A stretch of 64,000 nucleotides of DNA, from positions 180,681 through 244,680 of the forward strand of contig NZ_KI271584.1 in the NCBI RefSeq assembly GCF_000469325.1. The letters run 5' to 3'. This stretch comes from Schleiferilactobacillus shenzhenensis LY-73 (GTDB lineage: Bacteria; Bacillota; Bacilli; Lactobacillales; Lactobacillaceae). Shown piece after piece: positions 58,799 to 64,000 of the stretch (its first letter is position 1; every line of letters begins with the position of its first letter). The notes under the pieces were generated by a model. The model was not told where the DNA came from. It made no database searches and saw only the letters and a program-made list of their open reading frames with translations. A program made the position numbers and the translations under genes.

Positions 58799-59245
58799 AT
58801 GATGAAAATAAGCGAGATCCAAGAAAGGTCGCCGGCACTGATTGCCAAGCTCACCGCCGTCTGGGAGAAGTCGGTGAAGGCGACACATCTCTTCCTGTCC
58901 GCCACCGAGATTGCAGAAATAAAAAAGGATGTCCCCCAAGCACTGCGGACGATCCCCCATTTAGTTGTTGCCGAAAATGAGCACCAGCGCCCCGTCGCCT
59001 TTATGGGCGTAGCCGGCCAGATGCTGGAGATGCTGTTTATCGCTCCTGCGGACAGGGGGAGCGGATTGGGGCGACAGCTCATCCAATACGGAATCGACCG
59101 CTATGGTATCACCGTCTTGGCGGTCAATGAACAAAACCCCGCGGCCAAGGGCTTTTATGAGCATATGGGCTTCCGGGTGGAGAAAAGGACAGACCGCGAT
59201 GAACAGGGGCGGCCGTATCCCTTGTTGTACATGAAATTGAAGTAG
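58799..59245 (+). CDS. GNAT-family N-acetyltransferase
   Basis: Acetyltransferase of 148 residues. The core GVAGQMLEMLFIAPADRGSGLGRQLIQYGIDRYG carries the acetyl-CoA loop, and NEQNPAAKGFYEHMGFRVEKR is the C-terminal signature of the small-molecule/RimI-like subgroup. AAGGAGCGG precedes the ATG at 58799 (58802 is also possible). Acceptor unknown. It lies alone between brnQ and a terminator. Confidence 0.88.
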   Translation: MMKISEIQERSPALIAKLTAVWEKSVKATHLFLSATEIAEIKKDVPQALRTIPHLVVAENEHQRPVAFMGVAGQMLEMLFIAPADRGSGLGRQLIQYGIDRYGITVLAVNEQNPAAKGFYEHMGFRVEKRTDRDEQGRPYPLLYMKLK

Positions 59246-59288
59246 CCCGTCATTTGTTGGACAAGTGGGCAAGACATGCTGGCCAGAC

Positions 59289-59341
59289 GAAGCGCCGCTG
59301 CGATGAGACGATACAACGCTCATGGCAGCGGCGCTTCTTTT
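59289..59341 (+). terminator. Terminator of the GNAT gene
   Basis: GAAGCGCCGCTGC/GCAGCGGCGCTTC stem with a 26-nt loop followed by TTTT. From 59342 to 59470 only short unsupported frames are seen. Confidence 0.8.
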
Positions 59342-59470
59342 CGTTGGCTGCACTCACGGTTTCGTCGGCGGCTTCTGGGCATTTCTCCGAGCGGCCAGCG
59401 CCTGGGACGTCTCACGAATTGCGTTAAGTGGTCGAAATAGGACGGTAAGTGGTGGATAGACCGATACGAC

Positions 59471-59510
59471 AAAAAGCACCCGCACGTTTCGCTGCCGAGA
59501 CGTCCGGGTG
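59471..59510 (-). terminator. Terminator of the ASCH/peptidase operon
   Basis: On the minus strand CACCCGGACGT-n-ACGTGCGGGTG stem followed by CTTTTTG, 10 bp after the ASCH stop. Confidence 0.75.
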
Positions 59511-59519
59511 TTAAAGCAA

Positions 59520-59987
59520 TTATTTGTTTGGAATGGGGTAAACCACGTGGAAGGCTTCCAACACGATTCGGACCGTCTTGGGGTCAAAGGCCCGTCCTTC
59601 AGCCGCATACGCCTTCTTGAAGAAATCCGCGTGGACCTGGCGCCAATAGGCCAGGCTGCGGTCGCCTTCCCCTTCGCGGTAGGCGTGGTCGGCGGACACT
59701 GCCAGAAATGGCTGCACCGTCACCGCGTCGGTATACGTAACACAGACCGGGTGATGCGTGCTGTCGAGGATCACATCATATTCGCCAGGGTGGGGCAGCG
59801 GTTCGTCGGGTTCATACAAATCCCGTGCACTGGCCGTGGCAGTTTTCTTGCCAGCGAGAACCAATGCGGCCAGCTTATCGGCATCATCGCCAAATTGGTA
59901 GGCATCTGTGAGCGGCGTGCTAGCGGGCAGACCTAGCGCCTTTAGGGCGCGGGCAAAGTAACGGGCTGCGGTCATCGCCTCAGTCAT
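59520..59987 (-). CDS. ASCH-domain protein
   Basis: Cytosolic protein of 155 residues with an ASCH (PUA-like) fold: GLPASTPLTDAYQFGDDADKLAALVLAGKKTATASARDLYEP is the RNA/nucleotide-binding segment with the GKKTATAS motif, and DFFKKAYAAEGRAFDPKTVRIVLEAFHVVY closes the domain. ASCH proteins bind RNA or modified nucleosides; function here unknown. The start overlaps the peptidase stop by 8 bp, so both are co-translated. Confidence 0.88.
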   Translation of the reverse strand: MTEAMTAARYFARALKALGLPASTPLTDAYQFGDDADKLAALVLAGKKTATASARDLYEPDEPLPHPGEYDVILDSTHHPVCVTYTDAVTVQPFLAVSADHAYREGEGDRSLAYWRQVHADFFKKAYAAEGRAFDPKTVRIVLEAFHVVYPIPNK

Positions 59988-60861
59988 TGGCTTTCAACCA
60001 GTGATCCAGCACGCTGATGAATTCGTCGTGCTGGTCCAGCAAAGCCAGGTGGCGGCTGTTCTGGAACAAGTGCCACTTTGCACCGGGAATGTGGTCATAC
60101 ACAGTCTTCGCAATCAGCGGCGTGCACAAGTCGTCGGTCCCATTGGTGACTAGCACGGGAACATGAATCTTGTGCAGTTGATCGGTGACGTCGAAGTCGC
60201 TGATGGTGCCGTTCTCGGTGAACTCGTTGGGTCCTTCAGCGATGAGGCTGGCGCGCTTACCGTTGGTGGGCCGGCGCAGGGGTTCGGGCGAGTTCTCATC
60301 CGGGTCGTCCCAGCAGTAACGTTCCATGTAGCGGTCATTGGCGGCCAAGTACTTGACGTTGGTGAAGTCTCCGGTGCGCTCGGCTTCAGCGATAGCCTGG
60401 CGATCTTCATAACTGAGGTATTTGATCAGCCGGTGCTGCTCGGAGATCCACAGCTTAATGGAAGACGGCGACCCGTCGATCATCACGCTCTTGATCCCTT
60501 GGGGGTCGTAACTGGTCAGATAGAACATCTCTAGCATCCCGCCCCAGGACTGACCCAGCATGTGGACCTCGTCCAGGTGGAGGTATTGGCGCAGCGCAAT
60601 GAGTTCTTCCGCCCAGGTTTCCTTCACGTAGACCGCCGGGTCCTCCGGCAGCGACGACTTCCCGCAGCCCACCTGGTCGTACATGATCAGCTGCCGGCCA
60701 GTCTCGGCATAATCGTCCATCAGCTCAAAGTAGTTGTGGGACGAGCCAGGCCCGCCATGGATCAGCAGCAGGGGCGCCTTCCTCGGCGTCTTTTCGCCAA
60801 CGATGCGATAGTACGTTTTGTATTCACGGAACGGCATGTAACCTTCTTGGATTTTTACCAC
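59980..60861 (-). CDS. Proline iminopeptidase-like alpha/beta hydrolase
   Basis: Prolyl aminopeptidase-family hydrolase of 293 residues. The oxyanion motif LLIHGGPGSSHNYF, the nucleophile elbow GQSWGGML, and the C-terminal Asp (VTNGTDDLC) and His (FQNSRHLALL) are all in place. It removes N-terminal proline from peptides, or hydrolyses related amides. The start is most likely GTG at 60861 with AAAGGA upstream; the frame is open to 60933 with no site. First gene of a two-gene operon with the ASCH gene. Confidence 0.88.
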   Translation of the reverse strand: MVKIQEGYMPFREYKTYYRIVGEKTPRKAPLLLIHGGPGSSHNYFELMDDYAETGRQLIMYDQVGCGKSSLPEDPAVYVKETWAEELIALRQYLHLDEVHMLGQSWGGMLEMFYLTSYDPQGIKSVMIDGSPSSIKLWISEQHRLIKYLSYEDRQAIAEAERTGDFTNVKYLAANDRYMERYCWDDPDENSPEPLRRPTNGKRASLIAEGPNEFTENGTISDFDVTDQLHKIHVPVLVTNGTDDLCTPLIAKTVYDHIPGAKWHLFQNSRHLALLDQHDEFISVLDHWLKAND

Positions 60862-60883
60862 TCTGGTCAGTCCTTTTTCAGAA

Positions 60884-60912
60884 ATTTTGTGCTTGAGGCG
60901 ATTGTACAACAA
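60884..60912 (-). promoter_or_regulatory. Promoter of the peptidase/ASCH operon
   Basis: On the minus strand -35 TTGTTG (60907-60912), a 17-bp spacer, -10 CAAAAT (60884-60889), about 23 bp before the GTG start. The plus-strand interval 60913-61207 has no gene; it holds the ATTAGGATACTGATAG repeat copy described below. Confidence 0.5.
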
Positions 60913-61061
60913 TGGGACAGGGGTGTCGCGCACCGGTGCAGGGGCGATCCAGAAAAAAGCGGTATCGCCAGGTTGCTGTACGAACTTGCTTTGCGTTTAG
61001 CCTGCTGAATTTAGTGCCGGAACGATACGTTGAGCAGTCTTCGAGACAAGCCGACAAAATC

Positions 61062-61077
61062 ATTAGGATACTGATAG
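61062..61077 (+). repeat. Copy 1 of a 16-bp exact repeat in the bacteriocin region
   Basis: ATTAGGATACTGATAG here and at 63561-63576. Matches continue beyond the core (AAAT before it, ATT and GCGT after it), and both copies read ANxYQYPN on the minus strand. A single 16-mer match could arise by chance in 64 kb; the flanking matches make a shared origin more likely. Confidence 0.4.
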
Positions 61078-61207
61078 TGATTGGCGTTTCATCTGGGCAG
61101 CCTATATATTAGTCCTTGTTGGCGCGATTGATTTCCAGGAGCAGTCAAGCGGAGAGCAGATGCGGCAATCCGTTGTTCAGTATCCAAGAGAAAGAGGGGG
61201 TGACGTC

Positions 61208-61903
61208 ATGCTTTATAAGGGATTTCGATTTATTGGTACGGCTATCCTTGCGCTTGTATTGCCGCTGTTTATTGCCATGCCGCTTTTGGCCGATATGGCG
61301 TGGGAAGGAACGAAGCTGAGCTCGTGTCCCGTTTCCATCCACTGGGCCGCTTACCTGATTGGGTTCATCCTGGTCTTTCTCATCCTCAAATGGTGGTATA
61401 GCCGCTTTGGCAGAAGGAACAATTGGAACATATCCGTCCGCTGGATTCTACTATCAATCCTGTTTGGCGTCATTGCTTACGCTGTTTCAACAGGATTGCT
61501 CCTTATATCGTCAAAGTACCCCACTCTTTTCCATCAAGGGGATACTGTCACTGGGTCAAGTAACATTCCACTCTTACACGGTCGATTCAAATGGTTAACA
61601 TTGATTGCTGCTTCCATAGGGTCACCAATTCTTGAAGAGATTGCATTCCGTGGGATTGTCCTGACGCAATTTGGAGAGCTGCTTAACAACCGTATTCTTG
61701 CCGCTGTCATGGCTTCGCTTCTTTTTGCAATTGCCCATATGACGGGTGTGGCTGCCTCCGCCGGAATCTTTTTCATGGGGATGGTCAACGCGGCACTTGA
61801 CGAACGGTGCGAGTCGTTGACACCGGGAATCATGGTCCACATAACCTATAACACGATTATTTCAGCATCTGCCGTGATGACCGTGAGCGGGTTGTTGAAA
61901 TAA
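61208..61903 (+). CDS. CPBP-family intramembrane protease (immunity-type)
   Basis: Membrane protein of 231 residues with about seven helices. Motif 1 of CPBP proteases is EEIAFRG (EExxxR type), followed by the second motif with a histidine (FAIAHMTG) and the third (HITYNTI). In lactobacilli such proteins often give immunity to, or process, bacteriocins. The start is the ATG at 61208 with GAGGGGG upstream; the frame is open from 61160. A 36-residue leader-like peptide follows 20 bp later, supporting a bacteriocin role. GC content is below that of most of the window. Confidence 0.85.
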   Translation: MLYKGFRFIGTAILALVLPLFIAMPLLADMAWEGTKLSSCPVSIHWAAYLIGFILVFLILKWWYSRFGRRNNWNISVRWILLSILFGVIAYAVSTGLLLISSKYPTLFHQGDTVTGSSNIPLLHGRFKWLTLIAASIGSPILEEIAFRGIVLTQFGELLNNRILAAVMASLLFAIAHMTGVAASAGIFFMGMVNAALDERCESLTPGIMVHITYNTIISASAVMTVSGLLK

Positions 61904-61923
61904 CGAAAGGAGACGCAATATTC

Positions 61924-62034
61924 ATGGTACAGACCAGCAATCAGTTTAAACAGCTGGATAACTCAGATCTCGCAATGATCATGGGTTTTTTGGTCAAAGG
62001 CATCGCCGGCGGCGCGGTGTACCCTGCCCGGTAA
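61924..62034 (+). CDS. 36-residue bacteriocin-leader-like peptide
   Basis: The ATG at 61924 with AAAGGAG upstream starts a 36-residue peptide: MVQTSNQFKQLDNSDLA, then MIMG, then FLVKGIAGGAVYPAR and TAA. The first 21 residues match the pattern of double-glycine leaders (LS/LD-x-x-DL/EL-x-x-I-x-G), here ending in MG before F instead of GG. The remaining 15 residues are hydrophobic and glycine-rich. It is either a very short bacteriocin, a pheromone, or a truncated precursor. It is probably co-transcribed with the CPBP gene. Confidence 0.55.
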   Translation: MVQTSNQFKQLDNSDLAMIMGFLVKGIAGGAVYPAR

Positions 62035-62102
62035 CCGTTACTGGATTGAAACCGGTGATTGCTCTACGCGCAAGACCGCATCGAAGAACGCCGCGGTCTG
62101 GT

Positions 62103-62276
62103 CTAGTCCAGCACGTCGTCTTCATAGGCTTGGGCGTACCGATTTCCCGGTAACAGCGTCAAACGGCTCGCGGGCTGAACTTTCGCCACTCGCTGGAAGA
62201 AGGCTACCGCATCTTTGACGGGCACTAATTCATCCAGCGAGTTCATCATGATAATCGGTTCGGGAGTCGGTGTTTG
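62103..62276 (-). pseudogene. C-terminal remnant of an alpha/beta hydrolase
   Basis: Minus-strand frame with PEPIIMMNSLDELVPVKDAVAFFQRVAK and LTLLPGNRYAQAYEDDVLD, the usual end of a small hydrolase where an Asp and a His complete the triad. The expected histidine is replaced (GNRYA for GxxHA), and nothing of the N-terminal catalytic part precedes it. The upstream part of the open frame (to 62405) is not hydrolase-like. Decayed. Confidence 0.5.
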
Positions 62277-62352
62277 CTGAGTCAGCGGATTGATCGTTGA
62301 GAGCGTCAACTGGCTCGTTCGCGGTTTCAGAACCGCAAGTGGTAAGCAACAA

Positions 62353-62428
62353 TGGATTGAAGCTGTATTTGGCTTATTAGCTGACTTGTGAGAGTCATCA
62401 GTCAACTCAAACCAGTTGCTTCAATCCA
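62353..62428 (+). repeat. Inverted repeat ahead of the second CPBP gene
   Basis: TGGATTGAAGC (62353-62363) and GCTTCAATCCA (62418-62428) are perfect 11-bp arms; inside, TGACT-n6-AGTCA forms a second hairpin. ATTTTGC follows, then the GGAGG site of the CPBP gene (62450). It could be a terminator or an RNA structure masking the ribosome site. Confidence 0.5.
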
Positions 62429-62449
62429 TTTTGCTTTGGAGGATGCAGC

Positions 62450-63274
62450 ATGGATACTCAGAAAACGCGCGTTAGAACAATCGGCACCATGTTGCTCTAC
62501 GCCATATTGATGGCTGGGCACATTGGTATCAACCGATTCGAGGCAGCGCAAGCAATGTCTCAATCCCAAAGCCTGCTGGTCTGGTTGCTGATTGACTTGG
62601 CAGAGATTATGGTGATTCTTCTGATGATGAAGTACGTGTTCAAAATTCGCCTGTTAATTGGTAAAGGACATGCGCTGCAACTGACCACGGTGGTTTGGCT
62701 GATGCCGATGATCCTTTCCAACGTTGTTTCTGTGCTTCCGCAGCACTTCGTATTTCCCAGCAAGTACCAATTGTTTTTGGTAATTGTGGAAATGACCGCT
62801 GCGGTCGTCTTCGAGGAATTGCTTGGGCGAGGTTTAATCATTCCCATCGTCTTGCAGTACACACGCCGGTCAACTGTAGTAGTGACTTTGTCAGCCGTTA
62901 CTTTCGCCGGAACGCATCTGATCAATGCCCTGTTCCAACCATTACAGCAGGTATTGGGACAAATCCTGTTCACTTTGCTTCTGGGGATTATCCTAGCCCA
63001 AGTATATTTGCTAACCGCTGATATTCTTTCGCCAATTGTCCTCCACCTTGTTTGGAACGCATCAATTGTCATACCCGGTTTGTTTGGTACAGGTTATGCC
63101 TTCTCCACTGGGATCAACTCGCTGATGCTGATTGTAGGCTTTGCCTGCTTGTTTGCGCTGATTCATCAACACGACCGTCAAATTACGGCTTCCCGTATTC
63201 GCAGCTTCACCAATGGAGCGTTTTATGGCCGGCAGGAGTGGGGGGAAAGGAGTTATCGAAGAAAACGGTGGTAA
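62450..63274 (+). CDS. CPBP-family intramembrane protease, second copy
   Basis: Membrane protein of 274 residues with about eight helices. Motif 1 is FEELLGRG (EExxxR kept), motif 2 FAGTHLINALFQ, and motif 3 LSPIVLHLVWNAS; all catalytic positions appear present. A basic C-terminal tail (GAFYGRQEWGERSYRRKRW) extends beyond the last helix. GGAGG precedes the ATG at 62450. It shares the family but little sequence with the first CPBP protein. Likely bacteriocin immunity for the gene at 63781, by position. Confidence 0.85.
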   Translation: MDTQKTRVRTIGTMLLYAILMAGHIGINRFEAAQAMSQSQSLLVWLLIDLAEIMVILLMMKYVFKIRLLIGKGHALQLTTVVWLMPMILSNVVSVLPQHFVFPSKYQLFLVIVEMTAAVVFEELLGRGLIIPIVLQYTRRSTVVVTLSAVTFAGTHLINALFQPLQQVLGQILFTLLLGIILAQVYLLTADILSPIVLHLVWNASIVIPGLFGTGYAFSTGINSLMLIVGFACLFALIHQHDRQITASRIRSFTNGAFYGRQEWGERSYRRKRW

Positions 63275-63279
63275 CGCTG

Positions 63280-63656
63280 AAGAAAGTTAGCCACTTTCCA
63301 TCATTGTCTTGATTCTGGTGCCATACGGTGCTGCAGTCATCTTGGTTCGGGAAATACGTACCAGCAAAAGTCGAAGTTAAGCCCGTTGTGTCCTTGTGGC
63401 TGTCGGCGGCATTGCTTTGCTTCTGTGGCGGACGTGGCGAGAGTGGTTTTGTTGCTGGCTGTAATGACAGCAGTGGTACGCTGCTTCTTGCGAACTGAAA
63501 CACCGTCTGATTACCCAGTTCACGCGCTAACGTGTCCGAGCTTGCGAAAGATTGTAAATTATTAGGATACTGATAGATATTCGCGTCATGATTACGCCCA
63601 TTGTACACTGGTTTTGTTGGTGAGGTACAGTGCTTCCAGGATGGATGCCTTGACAC
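63280..63656 (-). other. Possible decayed secreted-protein fragment
   Basis: The minus-strand frame reads ANIYQYPNNLQSFASSDTLARELG, then a Pro/Ser/Lys-rich linker (LSPRPPQKQSNAADSHKDTT) and LTSTFAGTYFPNQDDCS. The composition looks like a cell-surface or lipoprotein fragment rather than noise, but there is no convincing start, signal peptide or family. The plus strand has no gene here, and no other feature was found in 63275-63760 except the second copy of the 16-bp repeat (63561-63576). Confidence 0.25.
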
Positions 63657-63780
63657 CGTCTAAGATGCGCAAATCCCAGTAACTGAAAGGATTGTTCATT
63701 TTAGAGCGTATCTAGTAAATATTTACCTGGTAATTGACACTGTATCCGGTTGGTAATGTCATTCAGAAAAGGAGTAATAT

Positions 63781-64000
63781 CATGGAAAACAATAGTATTC
63801 AATTGCCCGCTTCCTTCACTCGTGATCTTTCAGAAGCGGAATTGGCAAATGTCAGTGGTGCTTGGAGCTTGTTCGGTGTTGTTGCTGGTACTGCCGCAAC
63901 AGTGGGTGGAGTGGCTGGCCTGCTTGCTCCCGAGCCCACAGGCCTAACCAAGGTTGCTGGTTGGTCGGCTATTACTGGTGGCGTCGCAACAATTGGCCAA
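63781..64000 (+). CDS. Bacteriocin-like precursor with double-glycine-type leader (3' end outside window)
   Basis: The ATG at 63781 with AAAAGGAG upstream starts a precursor of at least 73 residues. The leader (27 residues) ends LSEAELANVSGA, the double-glycine-type cleavage site in the Gly-Ala form, followed by W28. The mature part is hydrophobic and glycine-rich with GxxxG-like motifs (FGVVAGTAATVGGVAGLL, then VAGWSAITGGVATIG). This fits a class II (two-peptide-like) bacteriocin exported by an ABC peptidase transporter. The end lies beyond 64000, and a partner peptide and transporter should follow. Confidence 0.75.

Noticed and set aside
59354..59470. Minus-strand frame with VSVYPPLTVLFRPLNAIRETSQALAARR
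   Set aside because: It looks like the tail of a membrane protein but has no start, no ribosome site and runs through a terminator. Too weak to list as a gene.
61062..61077. The 16-bp repeat as a transposon end or attachment site
   Set aside because: It is a direct repeat of low complexity at 2.5-kb spacing, with no integrase or transposase between the copies.
63728..63757. Two TGGTAAT words 23 bp apart before the bacteriocin gene, like quorum-sensing boxes
   Set aside because: The second word lies only about 11 bp before the ribosome site, so a promoter placed after the repeats would not leave room for a transcript start. Match length is short.
1..64000. tRNA, rRNA, CRISPR array, insertion sequence or replication origin
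   Set aside because: No cloverleaf, repeat-spacer array, transposase or DnaA-box cluster was recognised by eye. A dedicated scan would be needed to exclude degenerate copies.

Overview
The window is about 64 kb of GC-rich Firmicutes DNA, most likely from a high-GC member of the Lactobacillaceae. The clues are strong GGAGG-type ribosome sites, frequent TTG and GTG starts, a T-box leader in front of brnQ, an Rgg regulator, CPBP proteases beside double-glycine-leader peptides, and the absence of any outer-membrane gene. The genus cannot be fixed from the sequence. No tRNA, rRNA, CRISPR array or insertion sequence was seen. Almost everything is accessory: compact cassettes of one regulator plus its efflux pump, reductase or transporter, many with a readable operator.

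Layout. 1-2.2 kb (leftward): OmpR-type regulator, histidine kinase and the start of a BcrA/LanF-like ABC ATPase, with TTAAG direct repeats as probable response-regulator boxes. 2.3-4.6 kb: MerR regulator divergent from SDR and aldo/keto reductase genes. 4.7-9.0 kb: XRE membrane regulator, MFS pump with a downstream Rrf2 gene, YjbR-like protein, medium-chain reductase. 9.3-9.9 kb: RelB/YafQ toxin-antitoxin. 9.9-13.8 kb: AraC regulator and GH78 alpha-L-rhamnosidase. 13.9-21.5 kb: a 5'-truncated AlkD remnant, then a five-gene operon encoding a complete Wadjet-type SMC anti-plasmid system (jetABCD) plus a translationally coupled SAP-domain protein. 21.5-24.4 kb: MerR-YrdB-GNAT-membrane protein operon, and an adaA/ogt alkylation-response pair. 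24.5-28.6 kb: MFS pump behind a double TetR-type operator, an oxidoreductase remnant, a MarR gene coupled to an unknown protein, and a Phd/RelE-type pair whose toxin is broken by a stop codon.

28.7-32.6 kb: aldo/keto reductase, and an MFS pump divergent from Rrf2 plus an NAD(P)-binding protein. 32.7-39.0 kb: IsdE-like haem lipoprotein, permease, ATPase and two exporter-fold ABC half-transporters in one overlapping operon. 39.1-49.9 kb: XRE membrane regulator, old yellow enzyme, GNAT, an ABC-2 exporter with its TetR, an ABC exporter divergent from Rgg, a DUF2974 hydrolase, and TetR plus a membrane-anchored protein. 50-53 kb: aldehyde dehydrogenase, and a quinone-reductase-like gene divergent from HxlR. 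53.1-56.8 kb: an LmrCD/BmrCD-like heterodimeric ABC exporter behind a probable transcription attenuator. 56.9-60.9 kb: T-box-controlled brnQ, GNAT, ASCH protein, proline iminopeptidase. 61-64 kb: a less GC-rich bacteriocin-like region with two CPBP proteases, a 36-residue leader-like peptide, gene remnants, and a bacteriocin precursor cut by the window end.

How it works together: the region looks like a stress and competition island. It combines drug efflux, detoxifying oxidoreductases, alkylation repair, haem handling, toxin-antitoxin pairs, anti-plasmid defence and bacteriocin production or immunity. The best leads are the SAP gene coupled to jetABCD, the peptide/CPBP locus at the right end, and the attenuated ABC exporter.
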